Below, piece by piece: positions 44,061 to 53,594 of a DNA stretch of 59,073 nt. The notes beneath the pieces were generated by a model. It searched no databases. It saw only the letters and a program-made list of their open reading frames with translations, and was not told the origin of the DNA. Source of the DNA: Xanthobacteraceae bacterium (GTDB taxonomy: Bacteria; Pseudomonadota; Alphaproteobacteria; Rhizobiales; Xanthobacteraceae); assembly GCA_019745775.1 (NCBI GenBank), contig JAIESR010000025.1:1-59073 (forward strand), given 5' to 3'. Within the stretch, counting starts at the first letter, position 1. Every line of letters begins with the position of its first letter. A program made the position numbers and the translations under genes.

Positions 44061-45186
44061 GTGGCGTCGCCGCACAATCCGCCGTTCCGTGCCGATCATG
44101 TCGGCAGCCTGCGCCGGCCGCAGGCGCTCGTCGATGCGCGCTCGCGCTACCGCAAGAAGGAGATCGGCAAGGACGAGCTTGCCAAGGCGGAGGACGATGC
44201 CATCCGCGAAGTGGTGGCGTTGCAGGAGTCGCTCGGGCTCAAGTCGATAACCGACGGCGAATTCCGGCGGCAGAACTACATCATCGATTTCTACTTCAAG
44301 GCATTCGGTCGCGACGGCATCGGCTTCGAGCCGGGACAGTTCTATCACCGCCAACGACCAGGGCGAGAAACTGCCAGCCGAGCGCATGGTCGTGAAGGCC
44401 AAGGCGACATGGCCGGGTCCGATCTTCGCGGAGCACTTTTCGTTCCTGAAGTCGGTGACGAAGAAGACGGCCAAGATCACCGTGCCGTCGCCGCTGATCC
44501 TGCATTTCCTGGGTGGCGACGACGCGGTGCTGCGGGGCGCGTACACATCGCTCGACCAGTTCTGGAGCGACCTCGTTGAGGTGTATTCGAAGGAATTGGG
44601 CGCGCTGCACGCCGCGGGCTGCCGGTATCTCCAGATCGACGAGACGTCGCTGGTGAAATTCGGCGATCCCGAGATACGCGCCGTGCTCGAAGCGCGCGGC
44701 GACGGCTGGCGGACGCTCGCCGCTTCCTATGTCGACGTGCTCAACGCGATCCTGGCCAAAATCCCGGCGGGTCTGAACGTCGGCATGCACGTGTGCCGTG
44801 GCAACCGGCTCGGCTTCTGGCAGGCCGACACCGGCTACGAATTCATGGCCGAGCAGATCTTCAGGAAGCTCAATGTCGGATTCTATCTACTCGAATTCGA
44901 CAGCGCCCGCGCCGGGCCGCTCGACGCGCTGCGGCTGATGCCGGATGGCAAGACTGCCGTGCTCGGGTTGATCACCACCAAAAGCCCGGAGCTCGAGGAC
45001 CGCGATGCGCTGCGCCGGCGCGTGATGGAGGCGTCGAAGCATGTTGCGCTCGATCGCCTGTGCCTGAGCCCGCAATGCGGCTTCTCCGGCGACGTGCGCA
45101 ACGCGGTGATGACCATCGACCAGCAGGCGGCCAAGCTGCGGCTGCTGGTGGAAACCGCCCGGTCGATCTGGGAAGATGCGGGCTAA
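44061..45186 (+). pseudogene. MetE C-terminal-like (cobalamin-independent methionine synthase family) methyltransferase, one-base frameshift
   Basis: Two frames make one protein of about 374 residues if an extra base near 44345 is removed: frame one from GTG 44061 (AAGGAG just upstream) reads RADHVGSLRRPQALVDARSR to GFEPGQFY, and frame two continues TANDQGEKLPAERMVVKAK to SIWEDAG. Zinc ligands of the family are visible as MHVCRGN (His, Cys) and SPQCGFSG (Cys), with an RYLQIDE segment. Stand-alone members of this family transfer methyl or alkyl groups to thiols; some act on epoxyalkanes or demethylate small metabolites. It is followed within four bases by the CoA transferase. Both halves are conserved, so the shift may be an assembly error. 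Confidence 0.8.
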
Positions 45187-45189
45187 GCG

Positions 45190-46386
45190 ATGCCGCTCTC
45201 CGGAATCAAAGTCCTCGACCTGACCTCCGTGGTCGTCGGCCCGGCCGCGACGCTGCGGCTCGCCGATCTCGGCGCCGAGATTGTCAAGATCGAAGCGCCG
45301 GAGGGCGACCTCATGCGTACCCTCGGTGGGCCGTCGCCGTCGGGCACGCTGTCCGGGAAATTTCTCCACTTCAATCGCGACAAGCGTTTCGTCTGTCTCA
45401 ACCTGCGTGCGCCGGAAGGCTTGCAGGCGTTGAAGACGATCATGCGGTCATGCGACGTCTTCATCACCAATCTGCGGCCTGACTCGCTCGCGCGCCTCGG
45501 GCTCGACGCGGAGATGTGCCGTGCGGCGAAGCCCGCGCTGATCCACTGCATCATCACCGGCTTCGGTCCCGGCGGCCCGTACCGCGGCCGCCCGGCCTAC
45601 GACACCGTGTTGCAAGCGGCGTCGGGTCTCGCCGGCCTCACCATCGAGCGCGACGGTGTGCCCAGCTTCGCGCCGTTCCTCGCCGCCGATCACGTGGTGG
45701 CGGAGATCGCTGCCGGTGCCATTGCGGCGGCGCTGGTGCGGCGCTTCCGCACCGGCGAGGGCGCGACCATCGAAATCCCGATGCATGAGACCATGGCGGC
45801 GTTCGTGCTGCAGGAGCATCTCGGGCCCGCGACCTTCGAGCCGCCGCTCGGGCCGCCCGGCGACCGGCGGGTGCTCGATCCCAACGCCCGCCCGATCGCG
45901 ACCCAGGATGGGTGGATCGCGATCACCGCCAACACCGATGCGCAGGCGAAGGCGTTCCTCGCGGCGGTCGGCCGCGCCGACCTGACCGGCGATCCGCGGT
46001 TCTCGTCGGTCGCGGCGCGCGTGAAGAATTCCAGCGACTGGTATCGCCTGCGGGAGGAAACGATCGCGTCGGGCACGACCGCGCACTGGCTCGACGTGTT
46101 TGCCAAGCTCGACGTCCCGGCGATGCCTTGCCACGCGCTCGCCGACATCGCCGACGATCCGCACCTGGCCGCGGTCAAGCTGGTGGAGAGGGCCGTGCAT
46201 CCGACCGAGGGGCCGGTCAAGAACGTCCGGCCGACGCTGCTGTTCGGCGGCGAGGCGGTGAAGTCCGAATCGCCCGCCAAGCCGCTCGGCGCGGACACCC
46301 GCCAGGTGCTCGCGGAGGTGGGGTATTCTGTCGCGGAGATCGACGCGCTGGTTCGCGACGGCGTCGCAATCACGGCCGAAACCTGA
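45190..46386 (+). CDS. Class III CoA transferase (CaiB/BaiF family)
   Basis: A 398-residue family III CoA transferase, moving CoA between carboxylic acids through a glutamyl/aspartyl anhydride. The catalytic aspartate is Asp138 (GRPAYDTVLQAASG). Other marks are the N-terminal GIKVLDLTSVVVGPAATLRLADLGAEIVKIE-like opening and NLRAPEGLQALKTI. It starts three bases after the MetE-like stop, so they are co-translated. Likely activates an acid produced in the neighbouring aldehyde dehydrogenase pathway. Confidence 0.93.
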   Translation: MPLSGIKVLDLTSVVVGPAATLRLADLGAEIVKIEAPEGDLMRTLGGPSPSGTLSGKFLHFNRDKRFVCLNLRAPEGLQALKTIMRSCDVFITNLRPDSLARLGLDAEMCRAAKPALIHCIITGFGPGGPYRGRPAYDTVLQAASGLAGLTIERDGVPSFAPFLAADHVVAEIAAGAIAAALVRRFRTGEGATIEIPMHETMAAFVLQEHLGPATFEPPLGPPGDRRVLDPNARPIATQDGWIAITANTDAQAKAFLAAVGRADLTGDPRFSSVAARVKNSSDWYRLREETIASGTTAHWLDVFAKLDVPAMPCHALADIADDPHLAAVKLVERAVHPTEGPVKNVRPTLLFGGEAVKSESPAKPLGADTRQVLAEVGYSVAEIDALVRDGVAITAET

Positions 46387-46525
46387 TCGCCGTTCCATTC
46401 GTCACGTTGCGACCACGATTTACTGCCCTACCTCCTCGTTAAGGAGATATTGACGACCGTCTGCCGTTCTTGAGGGGCGGCCCGGGGAAGGCGCCGCGGG
46501 GACAACGAGCCGCGGGGACAACCAG

Positions 46526-47659
46526 ATGCGATATCGTTCGGCTTATCCTCTGTCGGGATTGCTGTTCGCCGCCGCGCTGCTGCTGGCAGCCGGGCCGGCT
46601 TATGCGCAGCGCGTGGCGACCCAGGCGCAGTCGGGCGCGAGCTATGAAGCGCGGCTCGCAGCCTATACCCGCGCCCGCAATGCCTACGAAGCCGAGGCGC
46701 GCGCGTATTGGGACAGCATCGCGGAGAAGCGCCGCAACCGCTTCGCCAAGCGCCGCAACGGCGAGGTGGTCGTGCTCGACGACTATGTCCTGACCCAGCC
46801 GCCGGTCTACAAAGGCCCGCCGCGCCCGACCGATATGGACGAGCCCGATCCGACCAAGCCGCCGCGGGCGCCGATCCCGGTGGTCGCGGATTTCCTGAAA
46901 GCCGCCGCCGATCACTATCGCTTCGTGCCGCAACGGCCCGCCAGCGACGCCGATTTCAAGCGCGCCTATGCGCGCGAGGCCAAGGCCGCGGGCCTGACGC
47001 GCGACCAGATCGTGCGCATCTATGCGTTCGAGACCGGCGGCAACGGCACGTACGACGTGCAGTCGGGTCTCACGCATCCCCGCCCGAATGCGCGCGCGAT
47101 CTCGACCGCGGTCGGCTACAACCAGCTTCTGACCACCAACAGCGTGAGCCTGCTCGCGGGCTATGGCGACCAGTTCCTGCGGGCGTTGCAGCAACGCGAG
47201 GTCCCCGAGAGCAAGATCGCGCATCTCAAGCGCATGATCGCGTTCAGCCGCACGGTGCCGAACCAGTGGGGCGAGCACGACAAGCTCGCAAAGACGCGCG
47301 GCGGCATGGGCATCCACGCCGCGGTGCTCGACCGCGATTTCGGTCCGCTCCTGCAGGTGCAGAAGCTTGTGAACTCGGTCAAGTTCGCGCAGACCAAGGG
47401 GCATTCTGCACGATTGACGGCCGCCGAACTCGAGATGATGAACCTGACCGGCGACGGCAACGGCATCGATCTCGTGACCATGCCGCAGTCCATCCGCGAC
47501 CGGGTGCCGACCTCGAATTTCTTCCAGCGCGGCGGCTATGAGCGCAACGGCATCGCGCGCCGCACCGGCACGGTCGCCGCGCTCTACGCCGAGATGAACG
47601 GCATCATGGACCGGCTGTCGCAGCAGCCCGGCGCCAAGGAGCTGGCCTCGGCGTTCTGA
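46526..47659 (+). CDS. Exported lysozyme/lytic-transglycosylase-like protein
   Basis: A 377-residue protein with a clear signal peptide (MRYRSAYPLSGLLFAAALLL, cleavage near YAQ-R), then a basic and proline-rich region (about 30-115) and a helical C-terminal domain. The segment IYAFETGGNGTYDVQSG followed by AISTAVGYNQLL recalls the Glu...GxxQ layout of lysozyme-like folds (Glu about 172), so it may cut or bind peptidoglycan. Length exceeds that of minimal transglycosylases. No partner gene. Assignment is by motif only. Confidence 0.6.
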   Translation: MRYRSAYPLSGLLFAAALLLAAGPAYAQRVATQAQSGASYEARLAAYTRARNAYEAEARAYWDSIAEKRRNRFAKRRNGEVVVLDDYVLTQPPVYKGPPRPTDMDEPDPTKPPRAPIPVVADFLKAAADHYRFVPQRPASDADFKRAYAREAKAAGLTRDQIVRIYAFETGGNGTYDVQSGLTHPRPNARAISTAVGYNQLLTTNSVSLLAGYGDQFLRALQQREVPESKIAHLKRMIAFSRTVPNQWGEHDKLAKTRGGMGIHAAVLDRDFGPLLQVQKLVNSVKFAQTKGHSARLTAAELEMMNLTGDGNGIDLVTMPQSIRDRVPTSNFFQRGGYERNGIARRTGTVAALYAEMNGIMDRLSQQPGAKELASAF

Positions 47660-47696
47660 CGGCATCGTGTCCCGGACGCAGTGCAGCGCGTAGCGC

Positions 47697-47863
47697 GTAG
47701 GGTGGGCAAAGGCGCGAGCAGAGGCCCGCGCGGCATACCGAGCACATTGCAGCGCCGTGCCCACCAAGGCAAGACGACGAACGCAACGATGATGGTGGGC
47801 ACGGCGCGCTTGCTTGCGCGTGGCTTCGTCATCTTTCTTGCTTCGCGCCTTTGCCCACCCTAC
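47697..47863. repeat. Nested long inverted repeat, family E
   Basis: Outer arms are a perfect 21-bp inverted repeat: GTAGGGTGGGCAAAGGCGCG(A) at 47697-47717 and its complement at 47843-47863. Inner arms CGCCGTGCCCACCA (about 47754) and TGGTGGGCACGGCG (about 47791) form a second hairpin. It fills the gap between two convergent genes. Confidence 0.8.
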
Positions 47864-47889
47864 ATCCGTGCCCGGAACTTTAGGTCGCA

Positions 47890-48861
47890 TCACATCACCA
47901 GCACGATTTTCCCGAAGTGCTGGTTGGCCTTCATCATCGCCAGCGCGTCGGCGACCTTGTCGAGCGGGAAGGTCTTGTCGATCGGCAGTGACAGCTTGCC
48001 GTCCTCGACCGCGCCCCACAGGTCCTCGCGCATCAGCCGCGTCACCTCGTTCAGCTCGTCCTGGGTGCGGGTGCGGTTGGTGACGCCGATATAGTCGAGC
48101 CGCTTGAGCGCGTGCAGGTCGAAATTGATCTCGCCCTTCTGCCCGCCGAGCCGGCCGACATTGACGATGCGGCCGAGCAGGGCGGCGGCCTCGAAGCTTC
48201 CCTGCACGGTCGACCCGGAGACCATGTCGACGATCAGGTTGACGCCCTTGTCGCCGGTCGCCTGCTTCACCTGCTGCGGCCAGGTCGGATCGGTGGTGTC
48301 GATCGCGAGGTCGCAGCCGTATTCGTTCAGCCGCGCACGGCGACCGGCATGGGTCGATGTCCCGATCACCAGCGACGCGCCCTTGACCTTGCCGATCTGC
48401 ATGCCCATCAGCCCTACGCCGGAGCTCGCGCCCTGGATCAAGAGCGTCTCGCCGGCCTTGAAGCGTCCGGCGGTGACGATGGCGTTGTGCATGGTCTGCA
48501 ACGCGACCGGGAAACAGGCGGCCTGCTCGTAGGTCATGTTGTTGGCGGGGATGCGCGTCGCGCGCTGCGCGTCGGCCGCGATGTATTGGGCGTAGCCGCC
48601 GGGCGCCGCCGCCATCACGCGGTCGCCGGCCTTGAAGCCCTTCACCGCTGAGCCGACCGCCTCGACCTCGCCGGCGCATTCGAGCCCGAGGCGGGCGCCG
48701 ACGCCGCCGACGCGGCCGTGCTGATGGCCCATCGCCACGCTGAGGTCGGCCCGGTTGAGGCTCGTCGCCCGCACCTTGATCAGGATCTCATTCGGCTTCG
48801 GATCGGGCTTCGGCAGGTCGCGGACTTCGACGCCATTCTCACCCAGGACTGCGGCTTTCAT
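47890..48861 (-). CDS. Quinone oxidoreductase-like medium-chain dehydrogenase (zinc-free)
   Basis: A 323-residue medium-chain dehydrogenase/reductase of the NADPH:quinone oxidoreductase type. It has the GroES-like start (MKAAVLGENGVEVRDLPKP), SLNRADLSVAMG, the nucleotide motif IQGASSGVGLMGMQIGK and the C-terminal LDKVADALAMMKANQHFGKIV. The cysteine set of the zinc enzymes is absent. The start at 48861 was chosen over 48876 as the family begins MKA. It lies 18 bases after the molybdenum hydroxylase gene, probably in one operon, so it may reduce a downstream enone or quinone. Confidence 0.92.
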   Translation of the reverse strand: MKAAVLGENGVEVRDLPKPDPKPNEILIKVRATSLNRADLSVAMGHQHGRVGGVGARLGLECAGEVEAVGSAVKGFKAGDRVMAAAPGGYAQYIAADAQRATRIPANNMTYEQAACFPVALQTMHNAIVTAGRFKAGETLLIQGASSGVGLMGMQIGKVKGASLVIGTSTHAGRRARLNEYGCDLAIDTTDPTWPQQVKQATGDKGVNLIVDMVSGSTVQGSFEAAALLGRIVNVGRLGGQKGEINFDLHALKRLDYIGVTNRTRTQDELNEVTRLMREDLWGAVEDGKLSLPIDKTFPLDKVADALAMMKANQHFGKIVLVM

Positions 48862-48879
48862 TGCCTTGTCTCCCACACT

Positions 48880-51222
48880 CTATTGCTTAGCGGACTGTAT
48901 CAGCTTCAGCAGCCGTTCCGGAGTCACCGGCAGGTCGGTGATCCGGACGCCGAAGGGCGTCAGCGCATCGTCGATCGCCGAGACGATCGCCGCCGGCGCA
49001 CCGATGGTGCCGCTCTCGGCCGCGCCCTTGACGCCGAGCGGATTGAGCGGCGTCGGCGACTCCATGTGATGGATCTCGATCGGCGGGACGGTGTCCGACG
49101 TCGGCAGCATGTAGTCGGCGAAGGTCACCGTCTGCGGCTGGCCGGACGCGTCGTAGCGCATCCATTCGTAGAGCGTCGAGCCGACACCGTGCGCCACCGC
49201 GCCGTGCACCTGACCCTCGACCATCATCGGCGAGATCATGCGGCCGCAGTCGTGCACGACCACGTAACGCAGCAGGCGAACATGCCCGGTCTCCGGATCG
49301 ACCTCGACCTCGCAGACGTGCGTGCCGTTGGTGTAGGTGATTGCCGGCGGGACGAAATCGTTCGACGCGGCGAGGCCGGGCGTGACGCCGGCCGGCAGCG
49401 AGAAGCCGGCGACGCCGCTCAGCGCATGCGCGATCTCGCCCAGACTTTTCTTGAGGCCGGGCACGCCGCGCACGCGCACCTCGCCGTCGGCGAGTTCGAG
49501 ATCGTCCGTCGAGACTTCGAGCGTCGCCGATGCCACCGCCTTGGCCTTGTCGGCGACGAGCTTCGACGCGATGTGCAGCGCGCTGCCCGCGGTGACCGCC
49601 TGGCGGCTGGCGTAGGCGCCGTGGCCGAGCGCCGACGCGGCGGTGTCGCCGGCGATCACCTGCACGCGGTCGGGTGACACGCCGAAAGTCTCGGCGGCGA
49701 GCTGCGCCAGCATGGTGTGGGTGCCCTGGCCCTGGTCGGTGGCGCCGGTCGCGACCGTGATCGTGCCCGACGGCCCGATGCGGACGCTCACGCTCTCGAA
49801 CGGGCCGCGGCCGGTGCCTTCGACATAGTTGGCGAGGCCGAGCCCGATGAAGCGGCCCTGTTTGCGCGCGGCCGCCTGCCGCGCCGGGAAATCGCGCCAG
49901 CCTGCGGCCTCGAGCGCACGGCGCTGGGATTCCGGATAGTCGCCGCTGTCGTAGGTCATCGGCAGCCCGTCGCGCGTCACCACCTCGGTGACGTACGGCA
50001 TCTGCTCCGGCTTGATCAGGTTGCGCCGGCGGACTTCGTCGCGCGACAGCGAGAGGCGTTCGGCGATGCGGTCGAGCAGGCGCTCCATGGCGAAGGTGCC
50101 CTGCGGCCGCCCGGCGCCGCGCGAGGACGTCGCCGGCGCGAAATTGGTGAGGCAGACCGCGAAGTCGATATGCACCGCCGGCAGCACATAAGGGCCGATG
50201 AAATTGCTGGCGGAGTTCTGCGCGGTCGAGAGACCGGAGGGCGTCCCCGAGCCATGGTCGTGATGCACCTTGCCGCGCACGGCCAGCATCCGGCCGTCGG
50301 CATCGACGGCGACTTCGAGGTCCCAGTCCTGCTCGCGCTCGTGATTGGTGGCGGTGAAGCTCTCGCGGCGGTCCTCGATCCATTTGACCGGCGCGCCGAG
50401 AAGACAGGCCGCGGCCGGCACCACCAGCTCTTCCGGGTAGAACGGGTTCTTCGGCCCGAAGCCGCCGCCGACATGGGGCGCGATCACGCGCACCTGGCTT
50501 TCCGTGAAGCCGAGCGTGTCGACGATGACGCGCTTGGCCTTGTGCGGCATCTGCGTGCCGTCCCAGACCGTGAGCAGGTTCTCGGCGCCGTCGTGGCGGG
50601 CGAGCACGGCGCGGGTTTCGATCGCATGGCCGCCGCCCTTGTGGATGCGGAAGCGCTGCGCGATGCGGTGCGCGGCGCCGGCGAAGGCGCGCTCGGCGTC
50701 GCCATACTTGAGCGTCCATTGGGCCAGCAGATTGTCGGCACAGTCGAGCCGGGCTTTCGGCGCGTTGCGCCCAAGCGCGGCGACCGGATCGGTCACCGCC
50801 GGCAGCTCTTGGTAGTCGAGCACCACCAGGCCGGCGGCGTCCTCGGCAATCGCGCGGCTTGCGGCGACGACCACGGCCACCGGCTCGCCGGCGTAGCACA
50901 TCTCTTTTTCCGCCAGCCACGAGGGATCGACGTGATGCCGGATCGCCGCCACCGGCAGCGCCAGCGGAATGCGGTCGCTGCCGATCACAGGCCGTAGATC
51001 GCGAAAAGTGAAGACGGCGCGCACGCCGGGCACGGCCTTCGCGGCGCCGACGTCGATCCCGTTCAGCCGCGCATGCGCCACCGGGCTGCGCACGAAGCTC
51101 GCATGCAGGAGGCCGGGGAGCACGATGTCGTCGACGAAGCGTCCGCGGCCGCGCAGCAATGCCGCGTCCTCGACGCGCAGCGCCGGGCGGGCGAGGGGGA
51201 CGTGAGCGGGATGATGGCTCAT
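48880..51222 (-). CDS. Molybdopterin-binding subunit of xanthine dehydrogenase family (CoxL form II-like), copy 2
   Basis: A 780-residue molybdenum hydroxylase large subunit. Visible marks are RVEDAALLRGRGRFVDDI, the HVGGGFGPKN loop, active-site loop SRGAGRPQGTF (form II-like), TDQGQGTHTMLAQ, and catalytic Glu736 in GAAESGTIGAP. As with the copy at 27623, no FAD or iron-sulfur subunit gene is adjacent, so it must borrow partners or have diverged in function. A quinone oxidoreductase-like gene follows. Probably hydroxylates an aromatic or heterocyclic carbon or an aldehyde. Confidence 0.92.
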   Translation of the reverse strand: MSHHPAHVPLARPALRVEDAALLRGRGRFVDDIVLPGLLHASFVRSPVAHARLNGIDVGAAKAVPGVRAVFTFRDLRPVIGSDRIPLALPVAAIRHHVDPSWLAEKEMCYAGEPVAVVVAASRAIAEDAAGLVVLDYQELPAVTDPVAALGRNAPKARLDCADNLLAQWTLKYGDAERAFAGAAHRIAQRFRIHKGGGHAIETRAVLARHDGAENLLTVWDGTQMPHKAKRVIVDTLGFTESQVRVIAPHVGGGFGPKNPFYPEELVVPAAACLLGAPVKWIEDRRESFTATNHEREQDWDLEVAVDADGRMLAVRGKVHHDHGSGTPSGLSTAQNSASNFIGPYVLPAVHIDFAVCLTNFAPATSSRGAGRPQGTFAMERLLDRIAERLSLSRDEVRRRNLIKPEQMPYVTEVVTRDGLPMTYDSGDYPESQRRALEAAGWRDFPARQAAARKQGRFIGLGLANYVEGTGRGPFESVSVRIGPSGTITVATGATDQGQGTHTMLAQLAAETFGVSPDRVQVIAGDTAASALGHGAYASRQAVTAGSALHIASKLVADKAKAVASATLEVSTDDLELADGEVRVRGVPGLKKSLGEIAHALSGVAGFSLPAGVTPGLAASNDFVPPAITYTNGTHVCEVEVDPETGHVRLLRYVVVHDCGRMISPMMVEGQVHGAVAHGVGSTLYEWMRYDASGQPQTVTFADYMLPTSDTVPPIEIHHMESPTPLNPLGVKGAAESGTIGAPAAIVSAIDDALTPFGVRITDLPVTPERLLKLIQSAKQ

Positions 51223-51795
51223 GGCACGGGCGCAATCTTACGCAGTCTGGTGCTTGCAAACCGTGCTGTAAGATTCATCGGATCGATATTCAGTCGGATT
51301 ATCATATGCTTAGGTCCCAAACTTACAAACTTACACTTCTTACCACTATGTCGCGCGACGCGCGCAGCAATGGACCGATCGGCGCCTGCGGACAGCACCC
51401 GTGTTCAACGGCGGGCCACCCATAAAGAGCTTGCGCGTCCAGACGCCCACGGGCACGCCGCCTGACCCCGGAGGCACCAGGATTGTAAAGACTTTAGGAA
51501 TAATGTCAAGGACAAAATTCCTGAATACATTCAGGCTCACGATTTGAGACGTGGATGCCCGCGACAGGCGCGGGCATGACGAGCCGAACACAGCGCGCTT
51601 CGGTGTTGGGTCCGCGAGCGGCCGCGAAGCGCTCATGCCTGCTTCCCCGCTGCCTACTTCCCCGCGCGCAGGGCGTGACGTAGCCTGATCGAGAAAGCTG
51701 CCGCGGAACGATCGATTCACAGCGGTCGCGCCGACGGCCGTGCACATCGTCCTCCCGCTCGATCGCGAAGGGAGGCACGCCAAGGGAGGCACGCC
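51223..51795. other. 573-bp gene-free region with REP and gene remnants
   Basis: Lies upstream of both the molybdenum hydroxylase (leftward) and the Bug protein (rightward). An AT-rich stretch at about 51280-51355 is a likely promoter zone. A family B REP half unit sits at 51551-51583. On the minus strand, about 51350-51480 reads LVPPGSGGVPVGVWTRKLF then MGGPPLNTG, a fragment with protein-like character but no start or domain, probably a remnant. Nothing else recognised. Confidence 0.5.
51551..51583. repeat. REP-type palindrome, family B (half unit)
   Basis: GTGGATGCCCGCGACAGGCG followed by CGGGCATGACG; one hairpin of the family B doublet. Confidence 0.75.
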
Positions 51796-52767
51796 ATGAC
51801 ACTGCCACGTCGCCGATTTCTGCATCTGGCGGGAGCTGCTGCCGTGCTCCCGGTCGCGCCGCGCTTCGCCCGCGCGCAATCCTGGCCGGCGCGGCCGGTG
51901 CATCTGGTCGTCGCCTTCCCGGCCGGGAGCGGTCCCGACATCGTCGCGCGGCTGGCGGGAGCGCAGCTGTCGAAGCGTCTCGGCCAGCAGTTCGTGATCG
52001 AGAACAAGCCGGGCGCCGCCAGCAACATCGGCACCGAATACGTCGCCAAGGCCGCGCCCGACGGCTACACGATCCTGATGCCGGTCTCCACCAACACGGT
52101 GAACGTCGCGCTCTACCGCAATCTCAATTTCGATTTCATACGCGATATCGCGCCCATCGCGGGCTTCGGCAGGACTACTTTCGTCATCGCCGTGCCGGCG
52201 TCATTCCCGCCCCGGACGCTGGCGGAGTTCATCGCCTATCTCAAAGCCCATCCCGGCAAGGTCAACATGGGCTCGGCCGGGATCGGCGGGGTGCAGCATG
52301 TGTCCGGCGCGCTGTTCCAACTCATGACCGGGACCAGCATGCAGCACGTGCCCTATCGCGGCGATTTCATACCCGATCTGATCGCCGGTCAGGTGCAGGT
52401 CGTCTGGGTTCCGATCGCGTCGGCGCTCCCGCTGGTCCGCGACGGCAAGCTGCGCGCGCTCGCGGTGACCACCAGGCAGCGCGTGCCGGCGCTGCCCGAC
52501 GTGCCGGCCGTCGATGAATTCGTGAAGGGCTACGAGTCGTTCGGCTGGTACGGATTGGGCGCGCCGTCCAGAACGCCGCGCGAGATCATCGGGAAACTCG
52601 CCGCCGCCATGAACGAAGCGATGGCCGACTCCATGATGCAGGAGCGGCTCGCGCAGCTGGGCGTCGATCCGATGCCGTTGATGACCGACGCGTTCGCCAA
52701 GCACATCGCCGAGGAAGTCGACAAATGGGCCAGGGTGATCAAGGCCCAGGGCATCCAAGTGAACTGA
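51796..52767 (+). CDS. Bug/TctC-type solute-binding protein, copy 4, Tat-exported
   Basis: A 323-residue binding protein of the classical Bug type. A twin-arginine signal (TLPRRRFLHLAGAAAVLPVA, cleavage near RAQ-S) precedes WPARPVHLVVAFPAGSGPD, the usual ligand loop, and IENKPGAASNIGTEYVAKA. DNA just upstream (AGGGAGGCACGCCATGACA) gives a good ribosome-binding site. No permease genes nearby. Belongs with copy 5 at 57605 rather than with the FYKGK group. Confidence 0.92.
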   Translation: MTLPRRRFLHLAGAAAVLPVAPRFARAQSWPARPVHLVVAFPAGSGPDIVARLAGAQLSKRLGQQFVIENKPGAASNIGTEYVAKAAPDGYTILMPVSTNTVNVALYRNLNFDFIRDIAPIAGFGRTTFVIAVPASFPPRTLAEFIAYLKAHPGKVNMGSAGIGGVQHVSGALFQLMTGTSMQHVPYRGDFIPDLIAGQVQVVWVPIASALPLVRDGKLRALAVTTRQRVPALPDVPAVDEFVKGYESFGWYGLGAPSRTPREIIGKLAAAMNEAMADSMMQERLAQLGVDPMPLMTDAFAKHIAEEVDKWARVIKAQGIQVN

Positions 52768-53051
52768 GGCCGGCCGGCCAAGTCGTTTTCGGCTCGCGTT
52801 TCAGCGCTCATGTCTGCTTCGGGCTCGCGGTCGGGAGATGTCGCGCTGAGCGATCTCGTCCGACGGGGATTGGGGGCGGTACGAGCTTCCGATTGTTCAT
52901 TATCACGTTGCTTCTCAGGCGCTCGATTTCGATCACGTCCGAACCTTGAAGCCCAGTCCGCTTTGCCCCCAAGAGCGACGGAAGAGCGGACCTTGCCGTA
53001 GTCCGGGTCGGCAGGGGCGGACGAAGTCATTGAACGAAGCTATATTGGCGC

Positions 53052-53594
53052 ATGGGCTTTGCGATCAGTGTAAAGGCTTTGGGCAGCACGAGTGCACGTC
53101 TCCGCGCCTACTGGGACAGGTTTGCACGGTTTGAGCAGACGCCGTCGATGGCTGCGCTAGCCTACCCCCCGCACGTGACTTTGGCAGTCTATGAGCGCAT
53201 CCATGAGGATCAGTTGCGCGCCGCTCTACGCCGGGTATTCAAGGATGTAAGCGCCATATCGCTGCGGTTTACTGCATTGTGCCGCTTTGAACAGCCAGCC
53301 CTTGTTTTCTGGGCCGCACCAGAACCCTGTGAGTCGCTGTCGCGCGTCCATGCTGCAATCCACAAGCTGATTGATCCGGCTTTATGCGAAGCACATTACC
53401 GGCCGAGTAACTGGGTGCCGCATTGCACATTGGCGACGCGCGTCGTTGAGGCCAATAAGGCGGTGGCAATTACTTCAGCGAATGAGCCAATTGACGCATT
53501 CGAAGTCACATTTGATTGGGCTGACTGCGTGCAGTTCTCCCCGGTTAGAGTCATAGAAGAGATCAACCTTTCACCATGGTTGAGCGATCAATAG
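53052..53594 (+). CDS. 2H phosphoesterase (2'-5' RNA ligase/cyclic phosphodiesterase-like)
   Basis: A 180-residue protein of the 2H phosphoesterase superfamily. Both catalytic tetrads are visible: His41-x-Thr43 in PPHVTLAV and His124-x-Thr126 in VPHCTLAT, about 80 residues apart as expected. Members hydrolyse or ligate 2',3'-cyclic phosphates of RNA or nucleotides. Its codon use and GC content are lower than those of the catabolic genes, hinting at transfer. It has no evident operon partner. Confidence 0.85.
   Translation: MGFAISVKALGSTSARLRAYWDRFARFEQTPSMAALAYPPHVTLAVYERIHEDQLRAALRRVFKDVSAISLRFTALCRFEQPALVFWAAPEPCESLSRVHAAIHKLIDPALCEAHYRPSNWVPHCTLATRVVEANKAVAITSANEPIDAFEVTFDWADCVQFSPVRVIEEINLSPWLSDQ

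Noticed and set aside
51346-51903. A 185-codon minus-strand frame
   Set aside because: It lacks a ribosome-binding site, overlaps the Bug gene start region and contains a REP element; only a short remnant-like piece looks protein-like.
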